This document shows, piece after piece, positions 16,372 to 24,714 of a stretch of DNA of 64,000 nucleotides. The notes beneath the pieces were generated by a model. That model saw only the letters and a program-made list of their open reading frames with translations. It was not told where the DNA came from and did no database searches. Source of the stretch: Trebonia sp963767685 (GTDB lineage Bacteria; Actinomycetota; Actinomycetes; Streptosporangiales; Streptosporangiaceae). The stretch lies in NCBI GenBank assembly GCA_963767685.1, contig CAVYEZ010000018.1:1364001-1428000 (forward strand), given 5' to 3'. The translations under genes were made by a program, and so were the position numbers. Within the stretch, counting starts at the first letter, position 1. Each line of letters begins with the position of its first letter.

Positions 16372-18303
16372 ATGACGATTGCCAACCGGTGGTATGAAAC
16401 CGTCAACGCATCACACCTCTCGCGGTTGAACGTCGCCCGGGCTACCCGCCCGGCGCTGCTAGGGCTGTACGCGTTCGCGGTCTACCTGGCCGTCTTCGTC
16501 GTCGCGTACGCGCAGCCCTTGATCCACCACCTGAGCCTGCCGAACCTCAGGCAGTACTGGACCGACCCGAACTTCTACCTCTGGTCCATGCAGTGGTGGC
16601 CCTACGCCGTCTCGCACGGCCTGAACCCGCTGTTCTCGAACCAGATCGGGGCCCCGCACGGCTACAGCCTGGCCTGGGCGACCACGGCGCCCGCGGTGGA
16701 CCTGCTCATGTGGCCGGTCACGGCCGCGTTCGGCGTGCTGGTGTCCTACAACCTCATGCTGCTGCTCGTGCCGCCGGTCTCGGCCTGGGCGTGCTTCCTC
16801 GCCGCCCGCCGGCTGACCGGCCGGTTCTGGCCGTCGCTGCTGGCCGGCGTCGCGTATGGCTTCTGCCCCTATGAACTGGTGCACAACTGGCAGGGGCAGC
16901 CGAACCTCACCGCGATCGCACTGTTCCCGCTGATGGCGTACCTGGTGCTGCACTGGTGGGACGGCACCATGAGGACCACCTGGTTCGTCATCGGGATGGC
17001 GCTCGCCATGGCCGTGGAGTTCTACACCTTCAACGAGGCCTTCTTCGACATGACCGCGGTGCTGGCGGGCGGCCTGCTGATCGGCCTCGCGGTCGCCGGC
17101 CGCGCCGCCTGGCGCAAGGTCGCCTGGCTCGCCCTGTACGCCGCGATCGCGTACGCGGGCGCCATCGCCCTGGCCGCCCCGTACCTGTACTACGCGCTGA
17201 AGCACAGCCCGAAGACCTTCCTCAGGCAGGAGCCGGGGTTCTCGCTCCGCCTGATCCGGCTGGTCCTGCCGTCGTCGGACAAGGTCTTCGGGCTGAGCCG
17301 GCTGGCCAACTACTCGAACATCGTCGGCCGCGGTGGCATCGACGACTACGCGGGGATCCCGCTTCTCGTGGTGCTGCTCGGGATCGCCGTCTTCGCCTGG
17401 CGCAGCCGGATCAGCAGGCTGCTGGTCATCGGCTTCCTGTTCGTGCTCGCGCTCGCCGTGGGCCCCAACCTCATCGCCGTCAACACCGCACTCGTCCGCC
17501 TGCCGTGGGCCCGGCTGTGGAGCCTGCCGATCGCGCGCAGCGCCGAGCCCTCCCGGTTCATTGTGTTCCTGGTGCTGGTGCTGGCGCTCGCGCTCGCGCT
17601 GTGGCTGGCCGCCCCGGCCAAGAGCAGGCTGGTAACCGCGGCCCGCTGGGCCCTTGGCCTGCTCGCGGTGGCGGCGATCCTGGCCGATACGCCCACGGTT
17701 TACGGGGCCGTCGACCCCATCCCGCCGGGGTACCGGCCGCCCGCCGCCATGACGCCGTCGAACCCGCTGCCGCCGTTCATCACCCAGGGCCTGTACCGGC
17801 AGTACATCAAGCCGGGGGAGACCGTGGTGGTCGTCACCCACCGGGGCAATGCCGGGATGCTCTTCCAGGCGGCCGCCGGGTTCTACTTCCGTATCGCGGG
17901 CGGCTTCATCAACGCGTCGCTGACCCCGCCGGACGCCCTGCCGCATCCCATCACGCTGGCCGCCCACCCGGGCATGGGCGCGGACCGGACGTTCGCGGAC
18001 TACCTCAAGACGGCCGGGGTGGGCGCGATACTCGTCGAGCAGGCCTGGGAAGAACCGTGGATGCACAACTTCGCCACCAGGCTCGGCATGCGCGGCACGT
18101 CGGCGGGCGGCGTCACCATCTACCCGGTCGCTCCGTGGCTCCCCGGCGAGACTCGCACGCTCGCTACCGAGGCTCGCGCCGCGGCGCTGGCGCATCGAGC
18201 TCATCAAGCTCGTCTGGCTCGCCTGGCTCAGCAACAGGCGCGCCTGGCCCAGCAGCGGGCGCGCCTGCACCAGCAGGCTCAGCAGGGGCCTCATCGGCCG
18301 TAG
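16372..18303 (+). CDS. polytopic GT-C-like membrane protein, paralogue 3
   Basis: A 643-residue third copy. It lacks the VDVTDS leader of copies 1 and 2 and starts directly before the first membrane segment. The ATG at 16372 or the GTG at 16351 are both possible and neither has a strong ribosome site. Core motifs are shared (LRQYWTDPNFYLWSMQWWPYAVSHG, FYTFNEAFFDMTAV, SLPIARSAEPSRFIVF, FITQGLYRQYIKPG). The C terminus carries a ~45-residue Ala/Gln/Arg repeat (RLARLAQQQARLAQQRARL) absent from the others. That part overlaps the 3' end of the convergent flippase-like gene by 140 bp, which suggests that readthrough or stop-codon loss created the tail. Confidence 0.58.
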   Translation: MTIANRWYETVNASHLSRLNVARATRPALLGLYAFAVYLAVFVVAYAQPLIHHLSLPNLRQYWTDPNFYLWSMQWWPYAVSHGLNPLFSNQIGAPHGYSLAWATTAPAVDLLMWPVTAAFGVLVSYNLMLLLVPPVSAWACFLAARRLTGRFWPSLLAGVAYGFCPYELVHNWQGQPNLTAIALFPLMAYLVLHWWDGTMRTTWFVIGMALAMAVEFYTFNEAFFDMTAVLAGGLLIGLAVAGRAAWRKVAWLALYAAIAYAGAIALAAPYLYYALKHSPKTFLRQEPGFSLRLIRLVLPSSDKVFGLSRLANYSNIVGRGGIDDYAGIPLLVVLLGIAVFAWRSRISRLLVIGFLFVLALAVGPNLIAVNTALVRLPWARLWSLPIARSAEPSRFIVFLVLVLALALALWLAAPAKSRLVTAARWALGLLAVAAILADTPTVYGAVDPIPPGYRPPAAMTPSNPLPPFITQGLYRQYIKPGETVVVVTHRGNAGMLFQAAAGFYFRIAGGFINASLTPPDALPHPITLAAHPGMGADRTFADYLKTAGVGAILVEQAWEEPWMHNFATRLGMRGTSAGGVTIYPVAPWLPGETRTLATEARAAALAHRAHQARLARLAQQQARLAQQRARLHQQAQQGPHRP

Positions 18304-19447
18304 CGTCCTGCGGCCGACTGAACGTCAGCAGGCTGGTCAGCCCGGACCGGATGGCGCTCATCCGCAGGTCCGGCTTCACCTTCAGCGACACGAAGGCGAG
18401 CGCGCCGGTCGGGATCGGCAGCCAGAAGTTGACCACTCGCCAGCCGAGCACCCCGAGCGTGGCCTCCGCCCCGGGGACCCCGAAGCCGACCAGCAGCGCC
18501 GGCGCGATCGAGTCCACCACCCCGAGGCCGCCGGGCGTGATCGGCAGCGCGCCCGCCACGTTGGCGATCCCGTAGGCGGCGAACAACTCGATCGGGTTGG
18601 TCAGGTGGCCGAACGCGGCCACGAAGCACCACAGCGAGGCCGCGTCGAGCAGCCAGTTCAGCGAGGCCCAGACCAGCGACCAGACCAGCACCCTCCGGTC
18701 CCGGGCGAGCAGGAAGAACGAGTGGGCCGCCTCGAGGACGGCCTTCTCGATCTTCTCGCCGCTCAGGAACGGGACCTTGTCACCGACCACCCGCAGCACC
18801 CGGGACGCGAAGTTCGCGCCGCGGGCGATGCCGACCACCAGGGCCGCGACCCCGGCGAGCACGATCGTCCCGATGATCGCGACCGTCGCGTAAATGGGTT
18901 GGAATCCCGCGAGCGGAATGGAGATGATCAACGAGAGCCACAAGAGCACGTTAAGCACCACGGTCGAGCCGATCCCCTTGGCCGCCATCATCACCGTGGC
19001 GTCGTTGCCGGAGATGCCCTCACTGGTGAACAGCTTGAACCCGAGCGCCGCGGTGCCGAGCGTGCCCGCCGGGATGACGTGCGCGACCGCCGCGGCCGAC
19101 AGGTCGATACGGAACAGCGTCCACAGGCCGGGCTTGGGCCCAGGCGGCAGCAGCACCTTGGTCAGCACCGCGTAGCAGAGCAGCGACACCCCTTCGAGCA
19201 CCGTGCCCAAGACGACCCACCAGGCGCTCACCCGGCCGAGCAGGTACAGGTTCTTGCTGGCGCCCACTAGCTCGGGCACCACCAGGTACTCGATCACCAG
19301 CGCGAGGATGAACAGGAGCGCGACCCGCCGGGCCGGCTTGGCCAGCAGCGACAGCCAGGGGCGCAACAGCCGCCAGCGATCCCGCGAACGGCTGTGCCCC
19401 CCGCCGGGCTCGCCGCTCGCTACCTGGGTGTCATCGCTAGACCGCAT
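18164..19447 (-). CDS. flippase-like (LPG-synthase TM domain, UPF0104) membrane protein
   Basis: A 427-residue protein with about eight membrane segments. It fits the lysylphosphatidylglycerol-synthase transmembrane family, in the form lacking the synthase domain. The diagnostic stretch AAYGIANVAGALPITPGGLGVVDSIAPALLVGFGV is present. Relatives act in moving or modifying lipid-linked molecules; the exact function is unknown. The last ~50 residues (EPAGAGAPAAGPGAPVAEPGEPDELDELDAP) are low complexity and are encoded antisense to the tail of GT-C-like paralogue 3. Facing three GT-C-like proteins, a joint role in cell-envelope glycan or lipid assembly is plausible but unproven. Confidence 0.75.
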   Translation of the reverse strand: MRSSDDTQVASGEPGGGHSRSRDRWRLLRPWLSLLAKPARRVALLFILALVIEYLVVPELVGASKNLYLLGRVSAWWVVLGTVLEGVSLLCYAVLTKVLLPPGPKPGLWTLFRIDLSAAAVAHVIPAGTLGTAALGFKLFTSEGISGNDATVMMAAKGIGSTVVLNVLLWLSLIISIPLAGFQPIYATVAIIGTIVLAGVAALVVGIARGANFASRVLRVVGDKVPFLSGEKIEKAVLEAAHSFFLLARDRRVLVWSLVWASLNWLLDAASLWCFVAAFGHLTNPIELFAAYGIANVAGALPITPGGLGVVDSIAPALLVGFGVPGAEATLGVLGWRVVNFWLPIPTGALAFVSLKVKPDLRMSAIRSGLTSLLTFSRPQDATADEAPAEPAGAGAPAAGPGAPVAEPGEPDELDELDAPAPRREPR

Positions 19448-19498
19448 GCTCCACAGCTACCCGATTCTCCCGGTTTATCGCCGGGACTCGTGGTCCGC

Positions 19499-19553
19499 AG
19501 CCCCGTGATAGGGAGCCCCGTGGTTAGAAGCCCCGTGATAGGGAGCACTGCCG
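19499..19553. repeat. short direct repeat GCCCCGTGATAGGGAGC
   Basis: The 17-mer GCCCCGTGATAGGGAGC occurs twice within 55 bp, with a third degenerate copy (GCCCCGTGGTTAGAAGC) between. It lies in the 260-bp gap after the flippase-like gene start. The gap otherwise shows no supported gene. Purpose unknown. Confidence 0.5.
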
Positions 19554-19706
19554 TCGGCTGAGGTCAGCCCCGGCTTTGCGTCAACGGCGGTTATATGCGG
19601 AGTATTCCGAACGAAAGCGGCTTCCTCCTGCCGCCACCACGCTCGTCGACGAGCGGGACGCCGCCTTCGCCAAGGGCGCGCCAGGTCAGGAAAGGCGGCC
19701 GGATGC

Positions 19707-20351
19707 TCAGCTGAACGACTTGTGCAGCCGGAAGACCCGCTTCTCCCGGCCGATCGCGCTGCCGACGATCCGGTTCCGCCAGGGCGTCGAGATCGCCGCC
19801 TGGTAGCCCGGCTGGTCGAACGCCGCCTCGGAGTCAACCTCATGCAGCGACAGGTACTTCGGCCCGGTCCCCGCGGTCAGCGCGAACCGCCGCGCCCGGC
19901 GCCAGCCGGGCACCGCGAGCAGCATCGGGTAGTGCTCCTGGTCGTAGTACGCCCCGAGGTCCGGCTCGACCGCCGGCGGCACCGACATCGACACCGCGAG
20001 GATCACCGGCGGCGGGCCGTCCGCCGCGGAGACGCCGTCCGCCCACGAGTCGCTGAGCGGCGAGTAGACCCGCCGGTCCAGCGTCCCGGCCGACGCCATG
20101 ATTCGCTTCTCCCGCGTCGAGGCGTTCTCCCAGAGCGCCTTGTAGGCGGGCGTGTCAAGGGTGCCCGGCTTGACCTCATAGGTGGCCAGCCACTCCGGTT
20201 TCATCCCGTCGGTCGCGCGGAAGCGCGCCGCGGCGCCGAACCCGGGGGTCGCGAGCCGGTTGGGCACGTGCTCGTTGTCGTACCAGTCGGTGAACTCCGC
20301 GGGATCCACCGTGCCGGGGGAGGAGTACACGAAGAGCAGGTCATCAGCCAT
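19707..20351 (-). CDS. tandem dimeric alpha/beta-barrel (EthD/DUF4286-like) protein
   Basis: A 214-residue protein made of two similar halves. Residues ~1-95 (LLFVYSSPGTVDPAEFTDWYDNEHVPNRLATPGFGAAARFRA) and ~115-205 (VILAVSMSVPPAVEPDLGAYYDQEHYPMLLAVPGWRRARRF) each carry the W/Y-Y-D-x-E-H-x-P motif of ferredoxin-like dimeric barrels such as EthD. Such proteins bind small hydrophobic molecules or act as monooxygenase- or lyase-like enzymes; the function here is unknown. The ATG at 20351 is preferred to a TTG two codons earlier. The neighbouring MFS gene runs in the same direction and ends 147 bp upstream, but a terminator separates them. Confidence 0.65.
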   Translation of the reverse strand: MADDLLFVYSSPGTVDPAEFTDWYDNEHVPNRLATPGFGAAARFRATDGMKPEWLATYEVKPGTLDTPAYKALWENASTREKRIMASAGTLDRRVYSPLSDSWADGVSAADGPPPVILAVSMSVPPAVEPDLGAYYDQEHYPMLLAVPGWRRARRFALTAGTGPKYLSLHEVDSEAAFDQPGYQAAISTPWRNRIVGSAIGREKRVFRLHKSFS

Positions 20352-20448
20352 AGGCAAGATCGTATAGACGGCTTCGCCGCGGCCGGAAGGGTCGCGGCAC
20401 TGTTATCACGCCGGGGGACCCCTGCCTTGCGCCTCGGGGAGGAAGGCA

Positions 20449-20489
20449 AAGGCGGTCCTTACCGGGGTATGCCCGGTAAGGACCGCCTT
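20449..20489 (-). terminator. terminator after the MFS transporter
   Basis: A perfect 18-bp inverted repeat (AAGGCGGTCCTTACCGGG and complement) with a 5-nt loop GTATG, starting 8 bp downstream of the transporter stop on the minus strand. There is no long T-run, as usual for high-GC actinobacteria. Confidence 0.85.
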
Positions 20490-20497
20490 GTCGTCAG

Positions 20498-22111
20498 CTA
20501 GGGGATCGAGTACGCCTCCTCATCGGCCTCAGCGTCGACTATCGGGGCCGCCATCGGGTCGATCCCGGCGAGGTCCGACCGCTTGAGCCGGATCATCACG
20601 AGCGCGATGATCACCGCGAGGATCGAGATCCCGGCCGACACCAGGTACCCGCGGCCGAAGCCGTAGGCGAGCGCGTGGTTGGCCAGCGCCGTCTGCGCCG
20701 TCGCCGACAGGTGCGCCCCGTGGGTGGCCGCGATCGCCGACTTCGTGTTCGACGCCACCGCCGACCAGGCCACCGTGCCGAGGATCGCCAGGCCGATCGA
20801 CCCGCCGACCTGCTGCCCGGTGTTAAGCAGCGACGACGCCACCCCGGTGTCCTTGTTCGGCACCTTCGCGAGCGCCACCAGCGACAGCGGCACGAACGTC
20901 AGCCCCATCCCGAGACCGGTCAGCATCATCGGCCCGAGCAGCCCGCCGGCGTACGAGCTGTGCTCCGTGACCCGTGACAGCCAGAACATGCCGACGGCCG
21001 CCAGCAGCGGTCCGCCGGTGATCAGCGGTCGTGCGCCGATTCGTGCGACCAACTGCGAGGAGATCGCAGCCCCGACCACGATCATGCCAACCATCGGCAG
21101 GTACGCGATTCCCGAGCGCACCGGCGAGTATCCCCAGACCTCCTGCACGAAGATCGTCATGAAGAAGAACATGCCGAAGATCGCGGTGCCGATGCACAGG
21201 CTGATCAGGTACGCCCCGGTCCTGTCGCGGGACTTGAGTACCCGGGGCGGCACCAGCGCGTGCCGCGACCGTGCCTCGATGAACGCGAACAACCCGAGCA
21301 GCACCACCGCCGCCGTCAGCGCCACGATGACCTTGGTGCTACCCCAGTGCCCGATCGCCTGGCCGTTGCTGAACGTGGTCGCCGCCTCGGACAGCCCGTA
21401 CACCAGGGCGCCCAGGCCAAGCGACCCGGTGATCGCGCCGGGCAGGTCGAACTTGCCGCGCACTCGCTCCGACTCGCCGATGACCCGGGGCGCGAGCAGC
21501 ACGAGGACCAGGCCGATCGGCACGTTCACGAAGAACACCCAGCGCCAGTCGAGGTAGCTGGTCAGCAGCCCGCCGGCGATCAGCCCGATGGCCGCGCCGG
21601 AGATGGACACGCCCGCGTACACGCCCATCGCCCGGTTCCGCTCCTTGCCCTCGGGGAAGGTGACGGCGATCAGCGACAGCGAGGCGGGTGCGGCGAGCGC
21701 GCCGCCGATGCCCTGGATGACCCGGGCGGTCAGCAGCCAGCCCTGGTCGGTGGCGAACCCGCCGGCCAGCGAGGCGAGCGCGAACAGCGCGATGCCCACG
21801 ATGAAGATCCGGCGTCGTCCGAGCAGGTCACCCATGCGCCCGCCGAGCAGCAGCAGGCCGCCGAAGGCGAGGGTGTAGGCGTTGACGACCCATTCCAGGT
21901 TCGTCCCGGAGAAGTGCAGCGCGTCCTGAATGTGCGGCAGCGCGACGTTGACGATGGTCGCGTCGAGCACGACCATCAGCTGCGCGGCGGCGATGACCAC
22001 GAGCGCGAGTCCGAGCCGTCGTGGCCTCGGCGCCGCCTGCCCAGATGGTGGCGTGTCGACGGCCGGCGTGGCTCGCGCCCCGCTGTCCGCCTGCCCCGAA
22101 GTTGCTGACAC
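20498..22111 (-). CDS. DHA2-type (EmrB/QacA) MFS drug efflux transporter
   Basis: A 537-residue proton-coupled exporter with 14 predicted membrane segments. Motifs of the 14-TMS family are visible: AAQLMVVLDATIVNVALPHIQ (motif D1), GGRMGDLLGRRRIFIVG (motif A) and GAIGLIAGGLLTSYLDWRWVFFVNVPIGL (motif C region). The GTG at 22111 follows GGGGAGAA at ideal spacing; the ATG 36 nt upstream has no ribosome site. A MarR gene lies 173 bp upstream on the same strand, making this the likely target of that repressor. Confidence 0.9.
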   Translation of the reverse strand: MSATSGQADSGARATPAVDTPPSGQAAPRPRRLGLALVVIAAAQLMVVLDATIVNVALPHIQDALHFSGTNLEWVVNAYTLAFGGLLLLGGRMGDLLGRRRIFIVGIALFALASLAGGFATDQGWLLTARVIQGIGGALAAPASLSLIAVTFPEGKERNRAMGVYAGVSISGAAIGLIAGGLLTSYLDWRWVFFVNVPIGLVLVLLAPRVIGESERVRGKFDLPGAITGSLGLGALVYGLSEAATTFSNGQAIGHWGSTKVIVALTAAVVLLGLFAFIEARSRHALVPPRVLKSRDRTGAYLISLCIGTAIFGMFFFMTIFVQEVWGYSPVRSGIAYLPMVGMIVVGAAISSQLVARIGARPLITGGPLLAAVGMFWLSRVTEHSSYAGGLLGPMMLTGLGMGLTFVPLSLVALAKVPNKDTGVASSLLNTGQQVGGSIGLAILGTVAWSAVASNTKSAIAATHGAHLSATAQTALANHALAYGFGRGYLVSAGISILAVIIALVMIRLKRSDLAGIDPMAAPIVDAEADEEAYSIP

Positions 22112-22132
22112 AGGATTCTCCCCTTTTTCGAC

Positions 22133-22146
22133 TGTTTTTGAAAACA
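22133..22146. promoter_or_regulatory. palindrome upstream of the MFS gene
   Basis: TGTTTTTGAAAACA has 6-bp arms and a 2-bp centre, ending 22 bp before the transporter GTG. It could be an operator. It is unlike the MarR-gene palindrome at 22831, so a second regulator or chance is possible. Confidence 0.35.
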
Positions 22147-22284
22147 TTAAAGTCGTGCGTCTGTCCGCGCGGAGGTCCCGCGCTGGCTAGGTCAAACATC
22201 TGCTCGCGGGGGCCGATATCACCCACGCTATGGCTAATCGCGGTCAGTTCCTGTCCGCGATACGGGGACTAGGCGGTCACATGG

Positions 22285-22818
22285 CTAATTCCCCGTCGGC
22301 TCATGTCCCGCTGCCGCACCTTGTGTGCCGGCAAGGTCTTGCTGAGTGCTGGCGTCCGGGCTCGGCGTGTCCAGCATCTTTCGCAGCAGCCTGAGGAAGC
22401 ACCGCCGCTCCTCGCCGTCAAGCGCGTAGCACCAGGGCATCTTCGCCGCTAGCTGGCCCATCAGGCGCTCCTTGGCGGCCAGCCCCTCCGGCGTCAGCAC
22501 CAGGTGCTTGATCCGCCGGTCCCGCTGGCCGGCCTCCCGGCGGAGGAACCCGCGCTTCTCCAGGGTGTCGGCGATCGTCGTGACGAACGACGCGTCGCAC
22601 CCCATCCGCTGCGCCAGCTCCTTCATCGGGAGGCCGCCCTCAAGCTTGAACATCGCGAGCAGGTCGTGCGGCGCGATCGCGAAGTCCGCCGCGATCGACT
22701 GCCCGACCTCCCCCGCCTGCTTGACGAGCGAGGTGAGCGCGTCGAGGATGTCCCGGTTCAGCGTCGGTGCCGACTCTTCAGCCCGCGCCGCGTCCGGTCC
22801 ATGGATCTCTGTGCTCAT
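22285..22818 (-). CDS. MarR-family transcriptional regulator
   Basis: A 177-residue winged-helix regulator. The DNA-binding segment LLAMFKLEGGLPMKELAQRMGCDASFVTTIADTLEKRGFLRREAGQRDRRIKHLVLTPEG shows the helix-turn-helix and the D-x-R wing (QRDRR) typical of MarR. A flexible polar tail follows residue ~145. It is co-directional with the DHA2 transporter downstream, the common repressor/pump pairing. A palindrome just before its own start suggests autoregulation. Confidence 0.88.
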   Translation of the reverse strand: MSTEIHGPDAARAEESAPTLNRDILDALTSLVKQAGEVGQSIAADFAIAPHDLLAMFKLEGGLPMKELAQRMGCDASFVTTIADTLEKRGFLRREAGQRDRRIKHLVLTPEGLAAKERLMGQLAAKMPWCYALDGEERRCFLRLLRKMLDTPSPDASTQQDLAGTQGAAAGHEPTGN

Positions 22819-22830
22819 GACCAGCTAAAC

Positions 22831-22847
22831 AGTTGAGCTACTCAACT
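22831..22847. promoter_or_regulatory. MarR-type operator
   Basis: AGTTGAGCTACTCAACT is a perfect 7-bp inverted repeat with a 3-nt centre, 13 bp upstream of the marR start codon, in the position of the ribosome site/promoter. Its size and AGTTGA half-sites fit MarR operators, supporting autorepression. Confidence 0.7.
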
Positions 22848-23043
22848 TATTCCGACCCCTCCTGCCTTCTTGCCGTCTTTCTCACCCTCTTGACGCCGTA
22901 GCACCCCCGGATGTGACATCCAGGCCGCCGGGCCTCAACGTTCGTCAATAGGGCAGACGTGGCGGCACCACCCAACTCATCGCCGAACCTCCGTCTCATC
23001 GCCGGACTCCCTGGTTGCCGTACTCGTCTCGCGGCAAACTCCA

Positions 23044-24714
23044 GTGACGCACGGTGTCGAATCGAACACGATCAGTAATGACAACGTGGACAACCATGCG
23101 GCCGCCACCGGCGTCCTAAGAGACGTGATCATCTCGACAGAGGGTTCGCTGAAGCGCCGCGCCTTCCTCGGCATCGCCGCTGGAGGGGCCGCCGCGGTCG
23201 CTGTACCAGGAATCGCGCGGGCCGCGACCGACGGGCCGTCCACCACGTCCAGCATCCTCGCCCGGGCGGCGGGCCCGACCCCGGCCGACTGGACCGCCCT
23301 GGCCCGAGACCTGGCCGGCCCGCTGGTCCGCCCCGGTGAGGCCAGCTACGCGACGGCGAAGCTGCTCTTCGACCCGCGGTTCGACGGCCAGCACCCGGCG
23401 GGCATCGCCTACGTCAAGAACGCGCACGACGTGTCGACCTGCCTGGCGTTCGTCCGCAAGTTCGGCGTGCCGTTCGCGGCCCGCTCCGGCGGGCACAGCT
23501 ACGCCGGCTGGTCGGGCAGCAGCGGGCTGATCATCGACGTCAGCGACCTGAAGACGGTCACCGTGGCCGGCACCACCGCGGTCGTCGGCGCGGGCACCCG
23601 GCTCATCGACTTCTACCACGGGCTCGCGGCCAAAGGCCGCGCGGTGCCGGGCGGATCCTGCCCGACGGTCGGCATCACCGGCCTCACCCTGGGCGGCGGC
23701 GTCGGGGTAACCGCCCGGGCGTACGGGCTGACCTGCGACACCCTCGAGTCCTTGCAGATTGTCACGGCGAACGGCGCCGTGCTCACCGCCGCCGCCGACC
23801 CGAACCATTACAGCGACCTGTTCTGGGCCTGCCGGGGTGGCGGCGGCGGGAACTTCGGCGTGGTGACGTCGTTCACGTTCCGCACGGCGCCGGCGCCGGA
23901 ACCGGTGCTCTTCTCCCTGTCCTGGCCGTGGTCGCGGGCGGCCCGGGTCGTCGCCGCCTGGCAGTCGTGGGCGCCGCACGCCCCGGACGCGCTCTGGTCG
24001 AACCTGCACCTGGCGGCGGCCCCGGGGGGCAAGACCCCCACGGTCAGCGTCGGCGGCTGCTACCTGGGCAGCGACGGGGACGCGGCGAACCTGCTCAACC
24101 AGCTGTACGCCAGGGTCGGCTCGAGCCCGTCAAGCCACTTCCTCAGCTTCCCGCAGCCCTACCTGACCGCGATGCTCGCCGAGGCGGGCTGCTCCTCACT
24201 CGGCTACCAGGCCTGCCACCTGCCCTGGTACGCGAGCGGCGGCAAGCTTTCCCGCCAGCCCCAGTTCGCCAAGTCCGACTACTTCACCACCCCGCTGAGC
24301 AGCGCCGGGATCAACACCCTGCTGGCCGGCATCGTCGCGCTGCAGCGGGTGGCCGGCGCCAAGGGCGGCGTCGGCGGTATCGCGTTCGACGCGCTCGGCG
24401 GCGCCGTCAGCCGGGTCAGCTCGGGCGCGACCGCCTTCGTGCACCGGAACGCCCTGTACGGCGCCCAGTACACGACCGACTGGACCAACGGCGCGAGCAG
24501 CACCGGGATCAACAACCAGCGCACCTGGCTGCGCAAGTACTGGTCCTCGATGCGCCCCTACGCGAGCGGCCAGGCGTACCAGAACTACGTCGACCCGGAC
24601 CTGACCAACTGGCAGCAGGCCTACTACGGCGGCAACTACGCCCGCCTGGTCGCCGTCAAGCGGAGGTACGACCCCACTGGCCTGTTCACCTTCCCGCAGG
24701 CCATAGGCACCTAG
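23044..24714 (+). CDS. Tat-exported FAD-linked oxidase (berberine-bridge-enzyme type)
   Basis: A ~556-residue secreted flavoprotein oxidase. The twin-arginine signal is KRRAFLGIAAGGAAAVAVPGIARA at ~37-60. The FAD-binding PCMH fold follows, with His151 in RSGGHSYAG and Cys206 in GGSCPTVG. These are the two residues that attach FAD covalently in bicovalent BBE-like oxidases. The C-terminal BBE motif is YQNYVDPDLTNWQQAYYGGNYARLVAVKRRYDP. Relatives oxidise oligosaccharides or phenolics to give H2O2. The GTG at 23044 is uncertain; later GTGs before the Tat motif are possible. Its TAG stop overlaps the stop of the convergent GH16 gene within one CTAG, and with the adjacent glycan-active genes a sugar-oxidase role is plausible. 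Confidence 0.85.
   Translation: MTHGVESNTISNDNVDNHAAATGVLRDVIISTEGSLKRRAFLGIAAGGAAAVAVPGIARAATDGPSTTSSILARAAGPTPADWTALARDLAGPLVRPGEASYATAKLLFDPRFDGQHPAGIAYVKNAHDVSTCLAFVRKFGVPFAARSGGHSYAGWSGSSGLIIDVSDLKTVTVAGTTAVVGAGTRLIDFYHGLAAKGRAVPGGSCPTVGITGLTLGGGVGVTARAYGLTCDTLESLQIVTANGAVLTAAADPNHYSDLFWACRGGGGGNFGVVTSFTFRTAPAPEPVLFSLSWPWSRAARVVAAWQSWAPHAPDALWSNLHLAAAPGGKTPTVSVGGCYLGSDGDAANLLNQLYARVGSSPSSHFLSFPQPYLTAMLAEAGCSSLGYQACHLPWYASGGKLSRQPQFAKSDYFTTPLSSAGINTLLAGIVALQRVAGAKGGVGGIAFDALGGAVSRVSSGATAFVHRNALYGAQYTTDWTNGASSTGINNQRTWLRKYWSSMRPYASGQAYQNYVDPDLTNWQQAYYGGNYARLVAVKRRYDPTGLFTFPQAIGT

Noticed and set aside
12248..18294. Three long minus-strand frames opposite the GT-C-like genes
   Set aside because: Repetitive Gln/Arg/Gly-rich translations with no signal, domain or ribosome site. 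They mirror the codon bias of the real genes.
19475..19843. Minus-strand frame with APYHGA repeats
   Set aside because: The repeat is a translation of the short DNA repeat at 19499-19553; the rest is Arg/Ser-rich and overlaps the barrel-protein gene.
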